From contig NZ_KE150262.1 of the NCBI RefSeq assembly GCF_000411135.1, positions 904,824-968,823 of the forward strand: DNA of 64,000 nt, written 5' to 3'. The notes under the pieces were generated by a model. It was not told the DNA's origin and ran no database searches. It saw nothing but the letters and a program-made list of their open reading frames with translations. A program made the position numbers and the translations under genes. Source of the stretch: Actinotignum schaalii FB123-CNA-2. GTDB lineage: Bacteria > Actinomycetota > Actinomycetes > Actinomycetales > Actinomycetaceae. Within the stretch, counting starts at the first letter, position 1, and every line of letters begins with the position of its first letter. This document shows, one piece after another, positions 1-8,479 of this stretch.

Positions 1-503
1 CCGAACGCGCCGCGCAGGTGGACTTCGCCAATCCCTACATGAAGGTCTCCTTCGGTGCCGTTTCCAGCGCGAAGGAGCCGGTGCGTTCCGAAGCGGAACT
101 CGCGAATAAAAATATTATTATCGTCAAGGGCACCAGCCAGGATGCGTGGATTACCGCCAACCACCCGGAATGGAAGGTGACTAAGTACGAGCAGTACACC
201 GAGGCCACCAATGCCCTTACCGACGGACGCGGGGACGTGTGGATCACCGACAACACCGAAGCCCTCGCCTTCACCGAACAGAACAAGGATTTCGTGACCG
301 GAATTGCTTCCTTCGGGGAAGAGTCCACCATCGCTGCCGCCGTGCAGCAGGGGAATACCGAGCTGCGCGACTGGATCAATAACAACCTCGTGGATCTCGG
401 CAAGGAGAACTTCTTCCACAAGGACTTCGAGCAGACCCTCGCCCCGGTCTACGGCACCGCGATCTCTCCCGATGAACTCGTCATCGAGGGAGGGGCTCGC
501 TAA
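1..503 (+). CDS. Polar amino-acid ABC transporter substrate-binding protein, C-terminal part
   Basis: The reading frame is already open at the window edge (first full codon at base 3), so the start lies outside. The visible 166 or so residues begin with an ERAAQVDFANPYMKV stretch, typical of family-3 periplasmic amino-acid binding proteins (GlnH/HisJ type). The signal peptide and lipobox are not visible. Two permeases and an ATPase follow on the same strand, so the protein probably captures a polar amino acid outside the membrane for that importer. The ligand cannot be read from this fragment. The family call is well supported. Confidence 0.9.
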   Translation, partial: ERAAQVDFANPYMKVSFGAVSSAKEPVRSEAELANKNIIIVKGTSQDAWITANHPEWKVTKYEQYTEATNALTDGRGDVWITDNTEALAFTEQNKDFVTGIASFGEESTIAAAVQQGNTELRDWINNNLVDLGKENFFHKDFEQTLAPVYGTAISPDELVIEGGAR

Positions 504-522
504 CAGTTCCCTCCTCCCTCAC

Positions 523-627
523 GCGCGGGCCGCCCGGCACCAAAAAACGCCGGCCCCAAGAAAAGCCGCCCGAATCGGCTTCCATAAAAGCCGCCCGGCC
601 TCAGCTAACCGCCCGGGCGGCCCGCGC
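523..627. repeat. Long-range inverted repeat between binding protein and permease genes
   Basis: A perfect 15-bp inverted repeat (GCGCGGGCCGCCCGG at 523-537, its complement at 613-627) encloses about 75 bases. A smaller stem, AAGCCG/CGGCTT at 563-581, lies inside it. In ABC operons, structures between the abundant binding protein and its permeases often stabilise the upstream mRNA or partly stop transcription. That role is inferred here. There is no T tract, so this is not a classical terminator. Confidence 0.6.
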
Positions 628-660
628 CGGGAGAGAGCGAATCTCACGCGAGGAGACTCC

Positions 661-1320
661 ATGGATCTATCAGTACTGAGCGAAGCGTGGCCCCTGTACT
701 TGCAGGCCATGCTCGTCACGTTCCGCATCGGCGCCATTGGCGTGGCCGCCTCCCTCCTCCTCGGCTGGGTGTGCGCGGCGCTCGCGCATTTCCGGGTGCC
801 TATTGCGCGCCAGCTCGTGGCCATCTACATCGAGCTCTCGCGCAATACCCCGCTTCTTGTCCAGCTTTTCTTCCTCTATTTCGGCCTCCCGAAAATCGGC
901 CTCACCCTCACCGGGGAAACCTGCGCGATTATCGGGCTGACGTTCCTGGGCGGCTCCTACATGGCCGAAGCTTTCCGCTCCGGCTTGGACTCGGTGCCGC
1001 GCATCCAGCGCGAATCCGCCCTCGCCCTCGGGCTCACCCGCCGCCAGGCCCTCACCCGGGTCCTGCTTCCGCAGGCCGTGGCCGTGGCGATGCCGGCACT
1101 CACCGCGAATATTATTTTCCTCATCAAGGAGACCTCGGTGGTGTACGTGGTTGCCGTTCCGGACCTCATGTACCTGGCCCGCGAACATATGGGCCTGCAA
1201 TCCACCACGCAGGAAGCACTGCTCCTCCTCACGGTGTGCTACACGATTATTCTGCTCCCCATCGCCCTCGGGGCGCGCTGGCTGGAAGGGAGGATGCGCC
1301 GCTATGCTGCCGTTCGCTAA
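661..1320 (+). CDS. Polar amino-acid ABC transporter permease (HisMQ family)
   Basis: 219 residues from ATG 661, chosen because AGGAG lies 7 bases upstream and the conserved region starts at once; a longer in-frame extension upstream has no family similarity. The protein has about five hydrophobic segments. The cytoplasmic EAA loop reads ESALALGLTRRQALTRVLLPQ, the signature that docks with the ATPase. It forms the membrane channel with the next permease. The 3' end overlaps the next gene by 17 bases, so the two are probably translationally coupled. Confidence 0.93.
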   Translation: MDLSVLSEAWPLYLQAMLVTFRIGAIGVAASLLLGWVCAALAHFRVPIARQLVAIYIELSRNTPLLVQLFFLYFGLPKIGLTLTGETCAIIGLTFLGGSYMAEAFRSGLDSVPRIQRESALALGLTRRQALTRVLLPQAVAVAMPALTANIIFLIKETSVVYVVAVPDLMYLAREHMGLQSTTQEALLLLTVCYTIILLPIALGARWLEGRMRRYAAVR

Positions 1321-2101
1321 CGTCACCCTCGCTTCCGTATCCGCATATGTTACGACGACGCACGGCGCGCTCGCGTCCCTGCCCGCTCGCTTCACCTCCG
1401 CACCCGCGCCCACCATTCCGACTAGCGGCGGGGAAGGCTGGCGCCCACTCCTCGACCCGGAGAACCTCTCCCTCCTTTTCCAAGGGCTGTGGGTCTCGGT
1501 GCGCATCGCCCTCATCGCGATGGCGCTGTCCCTCGTGTTCGGAACCCTCCTGGGCCTGGTTATGGACGTGCGCTCGCGTCTGGTCCGTTTCCTCACCCGC
1601 GCCTACGTGGAGGTGCTGCGCATCATCCCGCAGGTGGTGCTCCTCTTCATCGTCTATTTCGATTCCACCCGTACCTTCCACCTCGATATGTCCGGCGAGC
1701 TCGCCGCGATTATCGTTTTCACCCTGTGGGGTACGGCGGAGATGGGGGACCTGGTGCGCGGCGCCATTGCCGCCGTACCCGCCCACCAATACGAATCGGC
1801 CCGCGCGCTCGGGCTGTCCACCCGCCAGCTCCAGCGCCACGTGATTCTCCCGCAGGCCATCCGCCAGCTCATCCCCCTCACCGTCAATCTCACAACCCGC
1901 ATGATTAAAACGACGGCGCTTGTTTCCCTTATCGGCGTCATCGAAATCCTCAAAGTTGCCCAGTCGATTATCGACCGGGAACGCTTCGAGTACCCGGATG
2001 CCGCCCTGTGGATCTACGGCGCGGTCTTCCTCATCTACTTCGTGGTCTGCTACGCGATCTCCGCCTATTCACGCCACTTGGAAAGGAAACTAGCACTATG
2101 A
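1304..2101 (+). CDS. Polar amino-acid ABC transporter permease, second subunit
   Basis: 265 residues from ATG 1304, inside the end of the preceding permease. An N-terminal stretch of about 45 residues rich in Ala, Thr and Pro precedes the usual first membrane segment. The EAA loop reads ESARALGLSTRQLQRHVILPQ. It is a second HisMQ-family permease, giving a heterodimeric channel. Its stop overlaps the start of the ATPase gene (ATGA at 2098-2101). The substrate is unknown; glutamine, glutamate or basic amino acids are the usual choices. Confidence 0.93.
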   Translation: MLPFANVTLASVSAYVTTTHGALASLPARFTSAPAPTIPTSGGEGWRPLLDPENLSLLFQGLWVSVRIALIAMALSLVFGTLLGLVMDVRSRLVRFLTRAYVEVLRIIPQVVLLFIVYFDSTRTFHLDMSGELAAIIVFTLWGTAEMGDLVRGAIAAVPAHQYESARALGLSTRQLQRHVILPQAIRQLIPLTVNLTTRMIKTTALVSLIGVIEILKVAQSIIDRERFEYPDAALWIYGAVFLIYFVVCYAISAYSRHLERKLAL

Positions 2102-2991
2102 CAAGCCCGGCATATTCCCAGCCCCTCGACCCTGAACTCGCCTCCGACTCGCGCTCCCTAGGCACCACATCCGCTCCCGGCCCGCGCGCCCTAGGCGCCG
2201 CATCCGCTCCCAGCCCGCTCGCTTTGCGTGGCGCGGCCGGGCACGCACAAAGGCTGCGTTTAGTGGACGTTGATAAAACCTACCCGAATGGCGTGCATGC
2301 CCTCCAAGGTGTTTCGCTTGAGGTGGCGCCTTCCGAAGTTGTCGTCGTCGTCGGCCCATCTGGATGCGGCAAATCTACGCTACTGCGCACCATTAACGGA
2401 CTGGAGGATATCCAATCCGGAAGCATTTCCTACGGTGAGCAGAACCTCGCGGAACCGGGCACGGACTGGACCGCGGCGCGTGCCCGCATCGGGATGGTTT
2501 TCCAGAATTACGAACTGTTCCCGCACCTGTCCGTCCTCGAGAATCTGCTCCTGGCCCCGCGGGTGGTGCGCAAGGCACCTATCGCTCCGACCCGTGAACG
2601 CGCCCTGGCACTGCTGGAACGTGTGGGGTTGGCGAACCGGGCCGATGCGCGCCCCAGTCAGCTTTCCGGCGGGCAGAAGCAGCGGGTGGCGATTGTGCGC
2701 GCGCTCATGATGGAGCCGGAGGTGCTGCTCCTGGACGAAATCACCGCCTCGCTGGACCCGGAAATGGTACGCGAGGTGCTCGACGTGGTCCTCGAGCTGG
2801 CCGGCGGCGGGATGACGATGCTGCTCGTCACCCACGAAATGAGTTTCGCGCGGGCGATCGCGGACCGCGTGGTCTTCATGGACGCCGGGAAAATCGTGGA
2901 AATTGATAGCCCCGAGCGCTTCTTCACCAGCCCCGCCTCGGAACGTGCCCGTGCCTTCCTCAAGACATTCGTTTTTGAGCCGGTAGACTGA
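2098..2991 (+). CDS. Polar amino-acid ABC transporter ATPase (GlnQ/HisP type)
   Basis: 297 residues from ATG 2098. The Walker A motif GPSGCGKST is at residues 86-94, followed by the signature LSGGQKQRVA and the Walker B/D-loop LLLDEITASLDPE. It powers the importer encoded upstream. The first 50 residues are an extra Ala/Ser/Pro-rich segment made of two imperfect copies of a SAPGPRALGA-like unit, which is not part of the fold and looks disordered. The core is normal for the family. A GTG-started HMG-CoA reductase gene begins 6 bases after the stop. Confidence 0.93.
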   Translation: MTSPAYSQPLDPELASDSRSLGTTSAPGPRALGAASAPSPLALRGAAGHAQRLRLVDVDKTYPNGVHALQGVSLEVAPSEVVVVVGPSGCGKSTLLRTINGLEDIQSGSISYGEQNLAEPGTDWTAARARIGMVFQNYELFPHLSVLENLLLAPRVVRKAPIAPTRERALALLERVGLANRADARPSQLSGGQKQRVAIVRALMMEPEVLLLDEITASLDPEMVREVLDVVLELAGGGMTMLLVTHEMSFARAIADRVVFMDAGKIVEIDSPERFFTSPASERARAFLKTFVFEPVD

Positions 2992-2996
2992 GCGGC

Positions 2997-4100
2997 GTGA
3001 CTGACTCGAGAATCACCCCGGACTCGCAGACCCCCATCCCCACTAAATGGGTGGGCCCTATTCACATCTCCGGCCCCGTGTTGAGCGGCGCCGTGGAGGT
3101 TCCGCTCGCCACCTACGAAACGCCGCTGTGGCCTTCGTGCAACCGCGGCGCGGATGTCTCACGCATGGTGGAGGGTGGCATCCGCGTGTGCGTGGCCGAT
3201 GAGCGCATGTCCCGCTCGGTGCTTTTTATTGCCGACGCCGCCGCAGCGGCTCTCCGCGCGGTCACCGACATCGCGGCGCGGCGTTCCGAGTGGGAACGGG
3301 TGGTGGCCGGGCAGTCGCGCTTCGCGCGCCTGCTGGATATCCACCCCGAAGTGGTGGGGAATTTGCTTTTTGTGCGTTTCGAATTCTCCACCGGGGATGC
3401 CTCGGGTCACAATATGGCCACCCAGGCAGCTGAAGCTCTTATGGGTGCAATATCAGCGGTGTGCCCGGAGCTGACCTACGGGTCCATTTCCGGGAATTAC
3501 TGCATTGATAAAAAGCCTTCCGCCGTCAACGGGATTCTGGGGCGCGGGCGGCGCACCATTGCCGATATTTTTATTCCGGATGAGGTGATCGCCAAGCGGC
3601 TGCGCAGTGACGCGCACCGAATTGCCGAGCTGAATTACCGCAAGAATTGGGTGGGCTCTACGCTCGCCGGGGCGGTGCGTTCGGCCAATGCCCACTATGC
3701 CAATATGCTGCTGGCGGTGTACCTGGCCACCGGCCAGGATGCCGCCAATATCGTGGAAGGATCCCAGGGCTTCACCCACGTGGAAGAACGCGCAGGCGGG
3801 CTCTATGTATCCTGTACCCTCCCGAATCTCATCGTGGGGACGGTGGGTAACGGCAAGGACCTGCCCGGTATTGAAGCGGTCATGGAACGTATGGATCTGG
3901 CGGATCGGAGCCGGCCGGCCGGGGAGAACTCCCGGCGCCTGGCGGCCATGATTGCCGCTACTGTGCTGTGCGGGGAACTGTCCTTGCTGGCCGCGCAAAC
4001 GAATCCGGGTGAGCTCATGCACGCGCACCGTAAATTTGAACGCGGCGGGGCACCCGCGCCCCGTGCGGCTCAGCAGCAGCCACGCGTTAAGGAGAACTAA
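2997..4100 (+). CDS. mvaA: Hydroxymethylglutaryl-CoA reductase, soluble class-I-like
   Basis: 367 residues from GTG 2997. It reduces HMG-CoA to mevalonate, the committed step of mevalonate isoprenoid synthesis. The family's catalytic residues are present: Glu41 in YETPLWPSCNRG, Lys172 in YCIDKKPSAVNG, Asp248 in GQDAANI and His344 near the C-terminus. The sequence matches the catalytic half of class I reductases (GNYC, GTVGNG, PGENSR blocks) and lacks any membrane anchor. It abuts mvaS and starts 6 bases after the ABC ATPase, so it may share that transcript. The other mevalonate genes are not in the window. Identity is strong; the class assignment rests on motif recall. Confidence 0.93.
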   Translation: MTDSRITPDSQTPIPTKWVGPIHISGPVLSGAVEVPLATYETPLWPSCNRGADVSRMVEGGIRVCVADERMSRSVLFIADAAAAALRAVTDIAARRSEWERVVAGQSRFARLLDIHPEVVGNLLFVRFEFSTGDASGHNMATQAAEALMGAISAVCPELTYGSISGNYCIDKKPSAVNGILGRGRRTIADIFIPDEVIAKRLRSDAHRIAELNYRKNWVGSTLAGAVRSANAHYANMLLAVYLATGQDAANIVEGSQGFTHVEERAGGLYVSCTLPNLIVGTVGNGKDLPGIEAVMERMDLADRSRPAGENSRRLAAMIAATVLCGELSLLAAQTNPGELMHAHRKFERGGAPAPRAAQQQPRVKEN

Positions 4101-5276
4101 GTGAATATCGGTATTGACGCACTTGCCTGCGCTACTTCGCATTACTGCCTGCCGCTCGCGGATATGGCGGAGGCTCTGGACGTGCCCGTGGGTAAGTACC
4201 ACGTGGGGCTCGGCCAAGAACATATGAGCATCCCGGCCCTCGATGAGGATGCCGTCACCCTGGGGGCCCAGGCCGGGGCGCGCCTTTTGACCGCCACCGG
4301 CACGGAGGGAATCCGCACCGTCATTTTCGCCACCGAATCCGGGGTGGATCAGTCGAAATCTGCCGGGGTTTTCCTGCACGCGCTCCTCGGGTTGCCGCGC
4401 CATGTGCGCACCGTGGAAATGAAAGAAGCCTGTTACGGGGGGACCGCGGCGCTACAAAGTGCCCTCGGTATTGTGGCGCGTCACCCGAAAGAAAAAGTGG
4501 TGGTCATCGCCGCGGATATCGCGCGGTACGCGGCGGGCGGATCCGGGGAACCCACCCAGGGAGCCGGCGCGGTGGCTTTCCTGGTGAGCGCGCAGCCGCG
4601 CCTGCTGAATATTCCCGCGGTGAGCGGTGTTTACACCGCGGATATCAACGATTTCTGGCGCCCGAATGATTCCAGCACCCCGCTGGTAGACGGCCACCTC
4701 TCCATGGATGCCTATATGGATGCCCTCACCGGGGCCTATGATGACTACCTCGCCCAAGGCGGCATCCCCGCAGCTCAGCTGGCTCGTTTCGTGCACCACC
4801 AGCCCTTCGGGAAAATGGCTCGCAAAGCCCACGCCCGTCTCATGGCCCATACGAACGATCCGCGCGGAGATGAGGTGATCGAAACCGGCCTCACCTACGG
4901 GCGCCACATCGGCAACTCCTACACAGCCGCCCTCTATATTGGCATCCTTTCCCTCCTCGGTACCGACCCGGCCGATCTGACCGATACCCCCATCGGGCTC
5001 TTCTCCTACGGCTCGGGCGCGGTGGCGGAATTCTTCGCCGGTATCCCGGTGGCTGGCTACCGGGAGCGGCTGCGGGAAACCGGGGCGGATGCCGCGGGGG
5101 TCGCAGCGCTGCTCGCCGCGCGGGAAACTATCGATTTCCCCACCTACCGGGTTTTACACGGTGCTCTGCGCACGGATTCCGCCGATTTTTCGACGCCGCC
5201 GCAGACCACCGCACCTTTCCGCTTCGCCGGGGTGAGTTGCGGGGTGCGCCAGTACGAGGTGCGGGCGGAGGGATAG
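4101..5276 (+). CDS. mvaS: Hydroxymethylglutaryl-CoA synthase
   Basis: 391 residues from GTG 4101, directly after the mvaA stop. It condenses acetyl-CoA with acetoacetyl-CoA to HMG-CoA, the substrate of the preceding enzyme. The catalytic triad falls at the same numbers as in the well-studied staphylococcal enzyme: Glu79 (ATESGVD), Cys111 (KEACYGG) and His233 (HHQPFGKM). The SGEPTQGAGA and GLFSYGSG loops are also present. Zero spacing to mvaA shows a coupled pair. No terminator is seen after it, only a copy of the GGCGTCGTCGTACC motif. Confidence 0.96.
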   Translation: MNIGIDALACATSHYCLPLADMAEALDVPVGKYHVGLGQEHMSIPALDEDAVTLGAQAGARLLTATGTEGIRTVIFATESGVDQSKSAGVFLHALLGLPRHVRTVEMKEACYGGTAALQSALGIVARHPKEKVVVIAADIARYAAGGSGEPTQGAGAVAFLVSAQPRLLNIPAVSGVYTADINDFWRPNDSSTPLVDGHLSMDAYMDALTGAYDDYLAQGGIPAAQLARFVHHQPFGKMARKAHARLMAHTNDPRGDEVIETGLTYGRHIGNSYTAALYIGILSLLGTDPADLTDTPIGLFSYGSGAVAEFFAGIPVAGYRERLRETGADAAGVAALLAARETIDFPTYRVLHGALRTDSADFSTPPQTTAPFRFAGVSCGVRQYEVRAEG

Positions 5277-5284
5277 TGGCCCGG

Positions 5285-5301
5285 GGCGGCGTCGTCGTAC
5301 C
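5285..5301 (+). repeat. Intergenic motif copy GGCGGCGTCGTCGTACC
   Basis: Seventeen bases identical, in the opposite orientation, to 8292-8308. This copy lies 8 bases after the mvaS stop. It belongs to a recurring intergenic motif described in the findings. No function is known to me. Confidence 0.6.
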
Positions 5302-5476
5302 AAGATGGCGACACCCACATGTACGGCACCCCGCAAAATAATCGTATGCCGTAGTGAAACTCGACCATACTGGAGGTGAGCTACCCGCACCACCCCGGGC
5401 GAAACTCGGGAGTCTCCGAAATCTGATACAGTTTTTCTGCGCGTGTCAAGTGACGAAAGACTTAGGAGACAGTACG

Positions 5477-6214
5477 ATGGGGAACATGACTCAACGACCC
5501 GCAGATGTGGAACCGAACTGGAGCGTCTCCGGCGGCGACCACCATCCTGATACCGAATACACGATTTACACAGTTGTTCATCGCCCGGCCGGTAGCCCGG
5601 CCCCCGCGGATCTTTCCAATGCCACGGCGCGCATTGATGAAGTTATTGCCGCGCACCCGGAAGTCACCCTGCGTGGCTTCTACGATCTGTCCAATTTGCA
5701 CGAGCATGCCGATCTCATGGTGTGGGTGCACGGGAAAGACCTTGCCCCGCTCCAGGATTTCATGCGGGACCTGCGCACCACTCCGCTTTTTGAGAATCTT
5801 GATGTGACCTGGCAGGTTCCCGGTGTGCACGTGGCCGCGGAATTCAACCGCATGCACGCCCCGGCCTTCCTGGTGGGTGATAAGCCGCTGAGCTGGCTGT
5901 GTACCTATCCCTTCGTGCGGCACGCGGAGTGGTACCTCATGGACGGCAAGGAACGCGCCGTGCACCTGCGTGAACACGGCATGGCCGCCTCGAAATTTGA
6001 GGGGATCCTCGCCAATACCGTCGCGTGCTTCGGGATGTCGAATTACGAGTGGATGCTCGCTTTTGAAGCTGAAGATCCCACCCAGATTGTGGACCTCATG
6101 CGCGCCATGCGCTACACCCAGGCGCGGCGCTGGATGAAGCGTGAAACACCCTTCTTCTTCGGGCGCCGCTGCGAAACCAGCGAGCTCGCCAAGATTCTGC
6201 GCTACGAAGCCTAA
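5477..6214 (+). CDS. hemQ: Coproheme decarboxylase (HemQ/ChdC)
   Basis: 245 residues from ATG 5477, chosen over an in-frame GTG at 5354 because AGGAG lies 8 bases upstream. It is a chlorite-dismutase-fold enzyme that oxidatively decarboxylates coproheme to heme b, the last step of the coproporphyrin-dependent pathway. Tyr144 in the TYPFVR motif is the expected radical-forming tyrosine. His167 (REHG) and His127 sit where I recall the proximal and distal histidines of the actinobacterial enzyme. The conserved EWYLM and ETPFFFGRR blocks are present. Ferrochelatase lies 74 bases downstream, as expected for this pathway. Confidence 0.93.
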   Translation: MGNMTQRPADVEPNWSVSGGDHHPDTEYTIYTVVHRPAGSPAPADLSNATARIDEVIAAHPEVTLRGFYDLSNLHEHADLMVWVHGKDLAPLQDFMRDLRTTPLFENLDVTWQVPGVHVAAEFNRMHAPAFLVGDKPLSWLCTYPFVRHAEWYLMDGKERAVHLREHGMAASKFEGILANTVACFGMSNYEWMLAFEAEDPTQIVDLMRAMRYTQARRWMKRETPFFFGRRCETSELAKILRYEA

Positions 6215-6288
6215 ACAGTGCTTATTCCGTGAGCGGTGTTTACCACCGCGGAACGTGCACGGATAAGCAGCGCTTACACAGGAGATTC

Positions 6289-7557
6289 ATGGACTACCAA
6301 GCCAGTCAACAGACCAGCGCCGCCCTGGTGGCCGAACGGAAAGCTCCGCGTGCCACGCGCATCACCCGCGCTCCGGGCGAGCATATTCTGGCGGGAAGCC
6401 CCGCCGTGCAGCACGCCGCCGCGCGCGGGGAGCACTGGGTGAGTGAACCCACCGCCTATGACGCCATCGTGCTCGCTTCCTTTGGCGGGCCTAACGGTCA
6501 GGAAGACGTACTGCCCTTCCTCCGCAATGTCACGGCAGGGCGGGGCATTCCCGATGATCGCCTCGAAGAAGTGGCGGTGCATTATCGGCTCAACGGGGGC
6601 AGTTCGCCCATTAACGGGCAAAACGCGGCCTTGCGTGCCCGCCTAGAAAGCGAACTTGCCCGGCGCGGCCACAATATTCCCGTCTACTGGGGTAACCGCA
6701 ATTGGGAGCCCTATATTTGGGAAGTGGTGCGCGATGCCTATGAAGATGGCCACCGCACGCTGCTGGCGGTGCCTACCTCGGCGTATTCGGGATATTCCTC
6801 CTGCCGCCAGTACCGGGAGGATTTCGCGGACGCGCTCGAATACGCGCAAATCCCCGAGGATATGCGGGTGGATAAACTGCGGGAATTCTTCGATCATCCC
6901 GGTTTCGTGGTCCCCTTTATTGAGGGCCTTGCGGCTGTCTATACGCAGATGCGGGAGCGCGGTTTCGCGGCGGAAGAGATTGAAGTCCTCTTCACTACGC
7001 ATTCCATTCCCAACCGCGCCAATGAGCTTTCCGGCCCGCACGAACTGGGCGGTGGGCTCTATCTGCGCCAGCACGAAGCGGTGCGCGATGCTATCCGTAG
7101 CGCGGTGGAGGAGCAGGTGGGGGCTCGCCTGAGCTGGCAGATGGTCTTCCAGTCCCGTTCCGGCCCGCCGCATATTCCGTGGTTGGAACCCGATATTAAT
7201 GATGTTATTGAAACGTTGCCGGGGCGCGGGCGGCGGGCTGTCGTCGTCGTTCCTATCGGTTTTGTATCCGATCACATGGAAGTGCTGTGGGACCTTGATA
7301 ATGAGGCCCGGGCGACGGCGCAGCAGTGCGGCCTGGCTTTCGCGCGGGTTTCCACACCGGAAGAGCATCCGGCTTTCGTGGCCGGTCTGGCTGATTTGGT
7401 GGAGGAACGCCTGGAGGGGCGTCCGCGCGCGCAGCGGGCCCACCTCACTGAGATGGGCCCGTGGTTCGATCTGTGCCCGGCGCATTCGTGCCGGAATCCG
7501 CACCTCCCCGAACTGCGCGCCATTGGCGGCTTTATCGGGGAAGGCGTGGACGCGTAA
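6289..7557 (+). CDS. hemH: Coproporphyrin/protoporphyrin ferrochelatase
   Basis: 422 residues from ATG 6289 (CAGGAG just upstream; an earlier GTG at 6229 lacks a site). It inserts ferrous iron into coproporphyrin III in this pathway. The motifs are LASFGGP, LNGGSSPIN, the catalytic TTHSIP histidine, and QSRSGPPHIPWLEPDI carrying the catalytic glutamate. About 55 residues precede the core and look non-conserved. Cysteines in SSCRQY and DLCPAHSC near the C-terminus lie where mycobacterial ferrochelatase holds a [2Fe-2S] cluster, but the spacing differs. The stop codon directly abuts that of orn on the other strand. Confidence 0.93.
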   Translation: MDYQASQQTSAALVAERKAPRATRITRAPGEHILAGSPAVQHAAARGEHWVSEPTAYDAIVLASFGGPNGQEDVLPFLRNVTAGRGIPDDRLEEVAVHYRLNGGSSPINGQNAALRARLESELARRGHNIPVYWGNRNWEPYIWEVVRDAYEDGHRTLLAVPTSAYSGYSSCRQYREDFADALEYAQIPEDMRVDKLREFFDHPGFVVPFIEGLAAVYTQMRERGFAAEEIEVLFTTHSIPNRANELSGPHELGGGLYLRQHEAVRDAIRSAVEEQVGARLSWQMVFQSRSGPPHIPWLEPDINDVIETLPGRGRRAVVVVPIGFVSDHMEVLWDLDNEARATAQQCGLAFARVSTPEEHPAFVAGLADLVEERLEGRPRAQRAHLTEMGPWFDLCPAHSCRNPHLPELRAIGGFIGEGVDA

Positions 7558-8232
7558 TTATTCGGTGGCCTCGGCGGCTGCGATACCGGTAGCGCAGCTA
7601 TCGCCGGTATCGCCGGCAGCCAGCCGTTTCGTTTCGCCTTCTACCTGGCGTGCGGCCTGCTGGGCAACCTCGGTGTCCACGCTTTCCGGGAAGAGTACCG
7701 CGCGGTAGTAGCGCAGCTCGTCGATGGAATCGTAAATATCACCGAGGGCCCGGTGGTGCCCGAACTTCTCCGGGGACACAAAATACGCCTTGGGGTACCA
7801 GCGCTTCGTCAGCTCCTTAATGGAGGAGACGTCAATAATGCGATAGTGGAGGTAATCGACCAGCTCAGGCATGTATGCGGTGAGGAAGGTCTTATCGGTC
7901 CCCACCGAATTACCGCCCAGCGGCGCCTTACCTTCCGGCACCCGCTCCTTGAGATAAGCGAGCACCTGGCTCTGCGCCTGCGCCACACTCACCCCGGTCT
8001 CCCATTCATTAATGAGACCAGAGGACGTATGCATATCGCGCACAAAATCGTTCATCTGCGCGACCGCCGCATCGGAGGGCTTAATAATAATATCGATGCC
8101 CGCGTCCACCGGGTGGAGGTTGCCGTCCGTCACAACAACGGAAATTTCCACCAGCTCATCAACGCGGGGATCCAAGCCTGTCATTTCGCAATCGATCCAG
8201 ACAATCGGATCGTTTAGATCGTGGTAACTCAC
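7558..8232 (-). CDS. orn: Oligoribonuclease
   Basis: 224 residues. It is a DEDDh 3'-5' exoribonuclease that degrades RNA dinucleotides and short oligomers to mononucleotides in the cytoplasm. Asp14 and Glu16 lie in IVWIDCEMTGLD, and a conserved HRALGDIYDSIDEL block carries the His and last Asp. The roughly 30 C-terminal residues beyond the usual end are Ala/Thr/Glu-rich. It converges on hemH with no spacer base between the two stop codons. tRNA-Arg lies upstream on the same strand. Confidence 0.95.
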   Translation of the reverse strand: MSYHDLNDPIVWIDCEMTGLDPRVDELVEISVVVTDGNLHPVDAGIDIIIKPSDAAVAQMNDFVRDMHTSSGLINEWETGVSVAQAQSQVLAYLKERVPEGKAPLGGNSVGTDKTFLTAYMPELVDYLHYRIIDVSSIKELTKRWYPKAYFVSPEKFGHHRALGDIYDSIDELRYYRAVLFPESVDTEVAQQAARQVEGETKRLAAGDTGDSCATGIAAAEATE

Positions 8233-8291
8233 CCCTCCATTCTAAGCACACGCGTGCGAGCGGGCGGATGCGGTCCGCGTGGGGAAGGGGA

Positions 8292-8308
8292 GGTACGACG
8301 ACGCCGCC
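8292..8308 (-). repeat. Intergenic motif copy, reverse orientation
   Basis: Reverse complement of GGCGGCGTCGTCGTACC, identical over 17 bases to 5285-5301. Read on the minus strand, it partly overlaps a small stem, CGCTGCC/GGCGGCG, between tRNA-Arg and orn. Confidence 0.6.
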
Positions 8309-8380
8309 AGTTGGCAGCGGGGACTGTGGCCACGCGGGCGGTGCTGCCGGGTGGTGCCGCGGAACAGCCCGAAACAAAAG

Positions 8381-8453
8381 CGCCCCCGAAAGGATTCGAA
8401 CCTTCGACCGACGGATTAGAAGTCCGGTGCTCTATCCACTGAGCTACAGGGGC
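8381..8453 (-). tRNA. tRNA-Arg (anticodon TCT)
   Basis: The minus strand folds as a 73-nt cloverleaf. The acceptor stem is GCCCCTG paired with CGGGGGC (one G-T pair), the D arm contains AGCTCAGT, the anticodon loop is CTTCTAA with anticodon TCT, and the T arm contains GGTTCGAATCC. The discriminator base is G. CCA is not encoded. It reads AGA codons. Confidence 0.95.
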
Positions 8454-8479
8454 CTGGCGCACCTTGCACAATATGTAAC

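Noticed and set aside
2340-2355. GTCGTCGTCGTC run in the ABC ATPase as a copy of the intergenic motif
   Set aside because: It encodes consecutive Val residues in a beta strand and lacks the GTACC end.
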